Of a stretch of 6,275 bases of DNA, positions 1 through 4,922 are shown piece by piece; within the stretch, counting starts at the first letter, position 1, and each line of letters begins with the position of its first letter. The position numbers were made by a program, and so were the translations under genes. The notes under the pieces were generated by a model that saw nothing but the letters and a program-made list of their open reading frames with translations, did no database searches and had not been told where the DNA came from. Source of the stretch: Bacteroidetes bacterium ADurb.Bin302 (GTDB taxonomy: Bacteria; Bacteroidota; Bacteroidia; Bacteroidales; Paludibacteraceae); NCBI GenBank assembly GCA_002069025.1, contig MWBK01000205.1:1-6275 (forward strand). The letters are read 5' to 3'.

Positions 1-2
1 AA

Positions 3-848
3 AACTCTATTGAATGGGTATCCAAGTATGGTAGTTTAGGTGTCAGTTCATGGGATATCTCCATAGCCGATGGTATGAACGAAAAAGGCTTAGTAGCCAA
101 CATGCTTTGGTTGATTGAATCAAAATACCCTAAATTCAACAAAGAAGGTGACACAAAAGGAATGTCAATTTCTATGTGGGCACAATATGTATTAGACAAT
201 TTTGCAACCGTGGCTGAAGCAGTAAATGAGTTAGGAAAAGAATCATTCGTTATTGTTTCTGATTATATTCCGGGAACTAATAAATTTACTACACTTCACT
301 TATCCATTTCAGATGCGACCGGCGACAATGCCATATTTGAATACATAGAAGGAAAATTGGTGATACATCATAACCCATCGTACGTTGTGTTGACCAATGA
401 CCCTCCATATGAACAACAGTTGGCAATAGCTAAATATTGGGAAAATATTCCGGGTAAAAATTTTCTTCCGGGTTCAGTAACACCGGCAGACCGTTTTGTA
501 AGAGCTTCTTTTTTTATTAATTCCATACCACAAACGGACGATACAAGAATAGCAGTAGCAGGTGTGTTTAGTGTGATTAGAAATGTATCGGTACCATACG
601 GCTTCAAAATTGAGGGATTTCCAAATTTATCCACAACACGTTGGCGTTGTGTAGCAGATCAAAAAGAATTGGTTTATTACTTTGAAACAGCACTCACGCC
701 AAATACATTTTGGGTTGACCTTAAGAAAATAGATTTCAGTGAAAAAGCAGGTGTGCGAAAATTGGATTTGTCGGGCAACAAAACCTATGCAGGTGAAGTA
801 TCAGCAGAATTTAGAAAGTCTAAACCACTTCAATTTTTAGGATTATGA
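3..848 (+). CDS. Linear amide C-N hydrolase (choloylglycine hydrolase / penicillin V acylase family), 5'-truncated by window edge
   Basis: This is an N-terminal-nucleophile hydrolase of the family that cleaves amide bonds in conjugated bile salts, penicillin V or N-acyl homoserine lactones. The frame is open to the window edge, so the first in-frame ATG (75) is internal; 281 residues are visible. The processed N-terminus with the nucleophilic Cys, and any signal peptide, lie upstream. Family motifs seen are A-D-G-M-N-E-K-G-L (fragment residues 22-30), V-L-T-N-D-P (128-133, Asn132 matching the conserved catalytic-site Asn) and S-V-P-Y-G followed by T-R-W, where Arg213 matches the conserved active-site Arg. 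The position that is Asn in Gram-positive bile salt hydrolases and Tyr in Bacillus penicillin V acylase is Trp here (residue 36), as I recall for Gram-negative acylases. The family call is strong. The substrate cannot be decided from sequence. It converges on metA and has no evident functional link to it. Confidence 0.9.
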   Translation, partial: NSIEWVSKYGSLGVSSWDISIADGMNEKGLVANMLWLIESKYPKFNKEGDTKGMSISMWAQYVLDNFATVAEAVNELGKESFVIVSDYIPGTNKFTTLHLSISDATGDNAIFEYIEGKLVIHHNPSYVVLTNDPPYEQQLAIAKYWENIPGKNFLPGSVTPADRFVRASFFINSIPQTDDTRIAVAGVFSVIRNVSVPYGFKIEGFPNLSTTRWRCVADQKELVYYFETALTPNTFWVDLKKIDFSEKAGVRKLDLSGNKTYAGEVSAEFRKSKPLQFLGL

Positions 849-865
849 GCTAAAGCTTAATTAAA

Positions 866-900
866 AATTTGAATTAAGTATTATTGTAAAGATTCAAATT
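866..900 (-). terminator. AT-rich hairpin between convergent genes, possible metA terminator
   Basis: A perfect 9-bp inverted repeat, AATTTGAAT (866-874) and ATTCAAATT (892-900), encloses a 17-nt loop. Read on the minus strand, the second arm runs into a short T-rich tract, as in an intrinsic terminator for the metY-metA transcript. The first arm on that strand overlaps the metA stop codon (899-901). The stem contains only one G-C pair per arm, so it would be weak, and there is no T-tract on the plus side. Termination is inferred from position and shape only. Confidence 0.4.
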
Positions 901-1816
901 ACCCGATACTATTAATATCGTACGGAGTCTCTTGATAAACAAAGTAGTTTAACCAATTGGTAAATAATAAATTTGCATGGCTTTTCCAACGTACTACCGG
1001 TTTGTTGTTTGTGTCGTCATTGCGGTAATAATTTACAGGTATATTAATTTCTAAACCTTTTGCTAAATCACGTTTGTATTCTTCATCTAATGTATTTGGA
1101 GAATACTCGGAATGACCTGTAATATAAAATTCACGACCACCACGAGCCATAACCATATACACACCGGCATCATCCGATTCGGAAATAATCTTTAATTCGC
1201 GAATCTTTTCAATATCACATCTGCGTACTTCCGTATGTCGGCTGTGTGGTACATAAAATTCATCATCAAACCCTCTAAATATAGGATTCTTTTTATCAGA
1301 AACGCTATGTTTAAACACCCCAAACATTTTATGTGGTAAATCGTATTTAGGTATTCCGTAGTAGTTATAAAGGCCGGCTTGGGCAGCCCAACAAATATAT
1401 AAGGTTGATGTTACATTATGTCTTGCCCAATCAAAAATGCCCTTCATTTCTTCCCAATAATTAACCTCCTCAAATTCCATTTGTTCAACAGGAGCACCGG
1501 TAATAATCATTCCATCATACTTCTGTGTGCGAATAGAATCAAAGTCTTTGTAAAACATCTGTAGATGCTTAATAGGAGTATTCTTAGATGTATGACTTTT
1601 TAATTTGACAAAATCGATTTCTATTTGCAAAGGCGAATTCGATAACAATCTTATCAAATCTGTTTCGGTAGTTATTTTAATTGGCATCAAGTTGAGAACA
1701 GCAATTTTTAGTGGACGAATCTCTTGTGTTGAAGCTCGCTCATTGTCCATTACAAAGATGTTCTCTTTTTTTAATGTCTCAATTGCTGGTAATCCTTTTG
1801 GAATATTTACTGGCAT
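899..1816 (-). CDS. metA: Homoserine O-acetyltransferase (MetA family)
   Basis: MetA transfers an acyl group from acyl-CoA to the hydroxyl of L-homoserine, the committed step of methionine synthesis in the cytoplasm. The 305-residue protein is full length (the E. coli enzyme is about 309) and follows it closely from L-N-L-M-P-I-K (41-47) to the C-terminal N-W-L-N-Y-F-V-Y-Q segment (287-295). Catalytic residues fall at the canonical numbers: Lys47, nucleophile Cys142 (in I-C-W-A-A-Q-A), His235 and Glu237 (G-H-S-E-Y), and the homoserine-binding Arg249. Residue 111, in T-G-A-P-V-E, is Glu. In characterised MetA enzymes Glu here goes with acetyl-CoA and Gly (E. coli) with succinyl-CoA, so O-acetylhomoserine is the predicted product despite the common name 'homoserine O-succinyltransferase'. 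It starts 6 nt after the metY stop, without a promoter or clear Shine-Dalgarno of its own, so it is the second gene of a metY-metA operon. Confidence 0.96.
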   Translation of the reverse strand: MPVNIPKGLPAIETLKKENIFVMDNERASTQEIRPLKIAVLNLMPIKITTETDLIRLLSNSPLQIEIDFVKLKSHTSKNTPIKHLQMFYKDFDSIRTQKYDGMIITGAPVEQMEFEEVNYWEEMKGIFDWARHNVTSTLYICWAAQAGLYNYYGIPKYDLPHKMFGVFKHSVSDKKNPIFRGFDDEFYVPHSRHTEVRRCDIEKIRELKIISESDDAGVYMVMARGGREFYITGHSEYSPNTLDEEYKRDLAKGLEINIPVNYYRNDDTNNKPVVRWKSHANLLFTNWLNYFVYQETPYDINSIG

Positions 1817-1822
1817 ATCAAT

Positions 1823-3109
1823 TTATTTATATGCACAAGCTAATGCTTGTTCAATGTCTGCAATAATGTCATTGGCATCTTCGATGCCTACTGAAAAACG
1901 AATTAAGTCAGGTTGTATGCCTGCTTCAATTAATTGCTCGTCAGATAATTGCCTGTGTGTATGGCTTGCCGGATGCAATACAGAAGTACGGGCATCTGCT
2001 ACGTGTGTAACAATGCAAGCTAATTTAAGGCTATCCATAAATTTGATAGACTTTTCTTTTCCGCCTTTAAGACCGAAAGTAACAACACCGCAAGATGCAC
2101 CATTTACAAATTGTTTCTGTGCTAATTCGTAGTATTTGCTGCTTTTTAACCCACTATAATTAACCCATGCAACTTGGTCTTGAGCTTCTAAGTATTCTGC
2201 AATTTTTTGTGCATTTTCGCAGTGGCGATGCATACGTAAATGTAATGTTTCCAAGCCAAGGTTAATCAAAAATGCATTATTAGGAGATTGTATCGAACCC
2301 AAGTCGCGCATCAATTGAACAGTTGCTTTTGTTATATATGCGACTTTACCAAAAGATTTGCAATATGCTAATCCATGATACGAAGGATCCGGCTCTGTAA
2401 GACCTTTAAATTTGTCGTGTTGAGTTTCCCAATCAAAGTTTCCACTATCAACAATACATCCACCTACAGTTAGAGCATGTCCATCCATGTATTTGGTTGT
2501 TGAATGTGTAATGATGTCGGCACCAAAATTAAATGGACGGCAGTTGATTGGAGTTGGGAATGTGTTGTCAATTATTAATGGGACTCCATTTTTATGTGCG
2601 ATGCGTGCAAATTTTTCAATATCAAGTACACTCAATACAGGATTTGCTATTGTTTCTCCAAAAAGAGCTTTTGTGTTTGGGCGAAATGCTTTGTCAATTT
2701 CCTCTTCCGAACTGTCTGCATCTACAAAAGTTACATCAATACCTAATTTTCTCATAGTAACTGCAAACAAGTTGTATGTGCCTCCATATATTGATGTTGC
2801 ACTTACAAAGTGATCACCGGCTTCGCATATATTAAATATCGCATAAAAATTAGCAGCTTGACCTGACGATGTTAGCATTGCGGCCATTCCACCTTCAAGG
2901 TCTGCAATTTTAGATGCAACTATATCATTAGTCGGATTTTGCAAGCGAGTGTAAAAGTATCCATTCGTTTTTAAGTCGAACAAATCTGCCATTTGTTCTG
3001 TTGTATCATATTTGAATGTAGTACTCTGATAAATGGGTAATACGCGTGGTTCGCCCGATTTAGGCTGCCATCCACCTTGAACACATATCGTGCTTAAATT
3101 TCCTTTCAT
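1823..3109 (-). CDS. metY: O-acetylhomoserine sulfhydrylase (PLP-dependent, Cys/Met metabolism family)
   Basis: This enzyme condenses O-acetylhomoserine with sulfide to give homocysteine, bypassing cystathionine. The 428-residue length fits MetY (about 425-430) better than MetB, MetC or MetZ (about 380-400). It is a fold-type I PLP enzyme: Y-T-R-L-Q-N-P-T (53-60) contacts the cofactor phosphate, S-S-G-Q-A-A (81-86) lies at the phosphate loop, Tyr108 in S-I-Y-G-G-T-Y stacks on PLP, Asp181 in D-N-T-F binds the pyridine nitrogen, and Lys206 in S-T-T-K-Y is the Schiff-base lysine. The late block V-A-D-A-R-T-S-V-L-H-P-A-S-H-T-H (370-385) is typical of MetY. It is the first gene of the operon; the acetyl specificity predicted for MetA supplies its substrate. 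A -7-like box lies 22 nt before the ATG, leaving a leader too short for a SAM riboswitch. Confidence 0.96.
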   Translation of the reverse strand: MKGNLSTICVQGGWQPKSGEPRVLPIYQSTTFKYDTTEQMADLFDLKTNGYFYTRLQNPTNDIVASKIADLEGGMAAMLTSSGQAANFYAIFNICEAGDHFVSATSIYGGTYNLFAVTMRKLGIDVTFVDADSSEEEIDKAFRPNTKALFGETIANPVLSVLDIEKFARIAHKNGVPLIIDNTFPTPINCRPFNFGADIITHSTTKYMDGHALTVGGCIVDSGNFDWETQHDKFKGLTEPDPSYHGLAYCKSFGKVAYITKATVQLMRDLGSIQSPNNAFLINLGLETLHLRMHRHCENAQKIAEYLEAQDQVAWVNYSGLKSSKYYELAQKQFVNGASCGVVTFGLKGGKEKSIKFMDSLKLACIVTHVADARTSVLHPASHTHRQLSDEQLIEAGIQPDLIRFSVGIEDANDIIADIEQALACAYK

Positions 3110-3131
3110 TATATTTCTTTTGTAATTGGCG

Positions 3132-3139
3132 CAAAGTTA
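3132..3139 (-). promoter_or_regulatory. Bacteroidetes-type -7 element for metY-metA
   Basis: On the minus strand this reads TAACTTTG, an exact match to the TAnnTTTG consensus used by the Bacteroidetes primary sigma factor. It ends 22 nt before the metY ATG. A well-spaced TTTG -33 element is not evident; only T-rich sequence (minus strand of about 3141-3161) lies upstream. The predicted leader is short, about 10-20 nt. Confidence 0.65.
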
Positions 3140-3205
3140 CAAAAAAACTATCAAAAGAAAAGTATAATTATTTGAATGGCAATAGTAATATCCTACAAAA
3201 ATCTT

Positions 3206-3213
3206 TACCTTTG
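3206..3213 (+). promoter_or_regulatory. Bacteroidetes-type -7 element for the FG-GAP protein gene
   Basis: TACCTTTG matches TAnnTTTG exactly and ends 20 nt before the ATG at 3234. Its last G is also the first base of an in-frame GTG at 3213. A start there would put the initiation codon inside the promoter, so the box argues for the ATG at 3234. No convincing -33 TTTG is present at the expected distance. Confidence 0.55.
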
Positions 3214-3233
3214 TGAATATTGACGAAAAAATA

Positions 3234-4814
3234 ATGATTGTGTATAAAAAAATAATTCTCGTTTTTATAAATCTATATATCGTTTTATCGATTCAATCGC
3301 AAGTCTTACCTGATTTTGTAAAAGCAGTGCCTTGTGATGGTGACGTGCAAACTCATCGTGTAGATATTAAAATACATCGTGTTTTAGGTGGCTTTGGACC
3401 ATATTCCGGTTACGCACCTGTGATGGTCGGAGATTTAGATGGAGATAAATATCCTGAATTAGTTACCATACGTGAAGACTACAGAAATAATGGCAGTTGT
3501 GTTTTAGTTGTAAAAGGAGGAGAATGGGGAAAACATGCACTTATTTGTTTTGGTTCGGACTTCGGTTCTGACGGAGTCTCTTTAGGCTACGCATCAGGAG
3601 CAGTGGCATTGGCTCGTGTAAAAGACGGAGCAGGACGTATGATTGGCATAATATATATAGTTAATGGTACGGCTGATGCAAAAATGATACAAGCATATCG
3701 TTATAATTCAATTGAAGATATATCCCTTTGGAAAGAATCCCCTTTAATGAATAATTATTACGGCAATCCGGGAATAGCAGATTTAAATGCAGATGGAAAG
3801 CCTGAAGTTTACGTCGGCAACGAAGTTTTTGATGCATATAGTTTACAGCCTTTAGGAGTAGGAGAAGGTAATATTGGGCAGCATTTACAGCACGATGGAG
3901 CAATGTTTATGATGTCTGTAGCTGTTGATGTTATTCCGAGTAATAAAGGGCTTGAATTAATATGTGGAAATCAAATATATTCATTAGATGCATCAGGTTT
4001 AAATTTGTATCAGACTATTGGAATAAAACATGACGGATCTTCGTTAGCAGCCGATTTTGATGGTGACGGAAATATTGAAATATTAGTACGCAGTACTATG
4101 GGTAAGCTTTCAATGTACTCGCCATATAGTAATAAAGCGATATTTGTTGATGCGTATAATATGGCTTCATATCCGGCTATTGGAGATATAGATGGCGACG
4201 GATTTCCTGAAATTATAGGATTAAAAAGTAACACAAGAATGGTTGCATACAAATATGATGCAAAGCATAAACGTTTATATGAATTTTGGAGTATGTCACA
4301 CACCGATATTTCATCGCAAACGCTAATGACCTTATTCGATTTTGATGGCGACGGAAAACAAGAAATAGTATATAGAGACGAAACATTACTTAGAATAATC
4401 AACGGCAGTGGTAAAAATCATATAACAGGAAAAGATACCGTTAGAGCAGGGAAACGAGTTGCGTATACGCTGTGTTCTATGAATGTTTCATCATTAACAA
4501 AAAGCGAGTATCCTGTAATAGCTGATGTTGATGCAGATGGAGAAGCAGAAATAATAGTCCCGGGTACTATGTTTGGTCCATACACAAAGGATAATACTAC
4601 AATAAACATTTTTAAATCTCATCAAGATAAATGGATGCCGACTAGACATGTATGGAACCAATACGCCTATGATGCACTAAATATTAATTCGGATCTTACT
4701 GTACCTTATAATCTAGTTGATAAAACATATACTTTTCCTGATGATACAAATCACTTCAATAATTTTCTACAGCAGATGGTAATCATGGGTTCAAATGGAG
4801 GCTTTTGCAGATAA
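3234..4814 (+). CDS. Secreted FG-GAP / VCBS-type beta-propeller surface protein
   Basis: The predicted 526-residue protein is exported. The N-terminus M-I-V-Y-K-K, a hydrophobic stretch (7-20) and S-I-Q-S form a signal peptide, with likely cleavage before Gln23; Gln at the mature N-terminus is common in this phylum. There is no lipobox Cys. Six calcium-loop motifs of the form DxDxDGxxE occur at residues 67, 183, 274, 318, 369 and 431 (for example D-F-D-G-D-G-N-I-E), as in integrin-alpha-like FG-GAP propellers. Degenerate copies appear near 123-145 and 232-244. After the propeller comes W-M-P-T-R-H-V-W-N-Q-Y-A-Y with N-S-D-L-T-V-P and F-N-N-F-L-Q-Q (about 467-514), a block I recognise from large Bacteroidetes adhesin-like proteins. 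The protein stops 12 residues later, with no adhesin repeats and no type IX secretion C-terminal domain visible. An in-frame GTG at 3213 would add 7 residues but overlaps the promoter, so ATG 3234 is preferred. A role in adhesion or ligand binding is inferred. Confidence 0.85.
   Translation: MIVYKKIILVFINLYIVLSIQSQVLPDFVKAVPCDGDVQTHRVDIKIHRVLGGFGPYSGYAPVMVGDLDGDKYPELVTIREDYRNNGSCVLVVKGGEWGKHALICFGSDFGSDGVSLGYASGAVALARVKDGAGRMIGIIYIVNGTADAKMIQAYRYNSIEDISLWKESPLMNNYYGNPGIADLNADGKPEVYVGNEVFDAYSLQPLGVGEGNIGQHLQHDGAMFMMSVAVDVIPSNKGLELICGNQIYSLDASGLNLYQTIGIKHDGSSLAADFDGDGNIEILVRSTMGKLSMYSPYSNKAIFVDAYNMASYPAIGDIDGDGFPEIIGLKSNTRMVAYKYDAKHKRLYEFWSMSHTDISSQTLMTLFDFDGDGKQEIVYRDETLLRIINGSGKNHITGKDTVRAGKRVAYTLCSMNVSSLTKSEYPVIADVDADGEAEIIVPGTMFGPYTKDNTTINIFKSHQDKWMPTRHVWNQYAYDALNINSDLTVPYNLVDKTYTFPDDTNHFNNFLQQMVIMGSNGGFCR
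3432..4550 (+). repeat. Six FG-GAP calcium-loop repeats within the propeller gene
   Basis: The acidic loops begin at about 3432, 3780, 4053, 4185, 4338 and 4524, and each is followed by a hydrophobic strand such as P-E-L-V, P-E-I-I-G or A-E-I-I-V. The gap between the first two loops is about twice the usual spacing, with room for a blade lacking calcium ligands (V-A-L-A-R-V-K-D-G, from about 3603). Another gap at about 3930 holds D-V-I-P-S-N-K-G-L-E-L-I. The repeats are conserved at protein level, not as near-identical DNA, so they are an old fold rather than a recent duplication. Confidence 0.8.
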
Positions 4815-4878
4815 AATCGCCATTTTCAATCGTTTGATTTGGTTAATTCCTATTTAGTTGTTTGTAAAATATTAATCT

Positions 4879-4922
4879 ATATAGCTTTTTTATAACTTTG
4901 CCCTTACCTTCAAAAGCTATAT
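4879..4922. repeat. Perfect 11-bp inverted repeat flanking the promoter box
   Basis: ATATAGCTTTT (4879-4889) and AAAAGCTATAT (4912-4922) are exact reverse complements separated by 22 nt. The -7 element TAACTTTG (4893-4900) lies inside the spacer, and the right arm reaches the first two bases of the ATG at 4921. Transcripts starting just after the -7 box would not contain the left arm, so a dyad operator is a more natural reading than an mRNA hairpin. Neither reading is proven. Confidence 0.6.
4893..4900 (+). promoter_or_regulatory. Bacteroidetes-type -7 element for the modular surface protein gene
   Basis: TAACTTTG is an exact TAnnTTTG match, identical to the metY box, and ends 20 nt before the ATG at 4921. 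A TTTG at 4861-4864 is 28 nt upstream, longer than the usual spacing for a -33 element. The box separates this gene's transcription from the propeller gene, after which I see no convincing terminator in 4815-4890. Confidence 0.65.

Noticed and set aside
368..634. Minus-strand 88-codon frame opposite the hydrolase
   Set aside because: It is antisense to conserved family motifs and has no features of its own.
1605..2132. Plus-strand open frame of 175 codons across the metA-metY junction
   Set aside because: It lies antisense to two well-conserved enzymes, resembles no known protein, and has no promoter or secretion signal. It is a shadow of their codon bias.
2487..2813. Two overlapping plus-strand frames inside metY
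   Set aside because: They are wholly antisense to the conserved PLP-binding region of metY and lack any recognisable domain.
3110..3140. Possible SAM riboswitch ahead of metY
   Set aside because: The -7 box lies 22 nt from the ATG, leaving a leader too short for an aptamer, and no conserved riboswitch pairing is visible.
4010..4402. Minus-strand frame of 130 codons opposite the propeller repeats
   Set aside because: Its recurring F-P-S-P-S-K-S pattern is just the reverse complement of the repeated D-F-D-G-D-G codons on the plus strand.
4815..4890. Intrinsic terminator after the propeller gene
   Set aside because: Only a 4-bp stem (TCAA/TTGA, near 4834-4845) without a T-tract was found, so it is not supportable.
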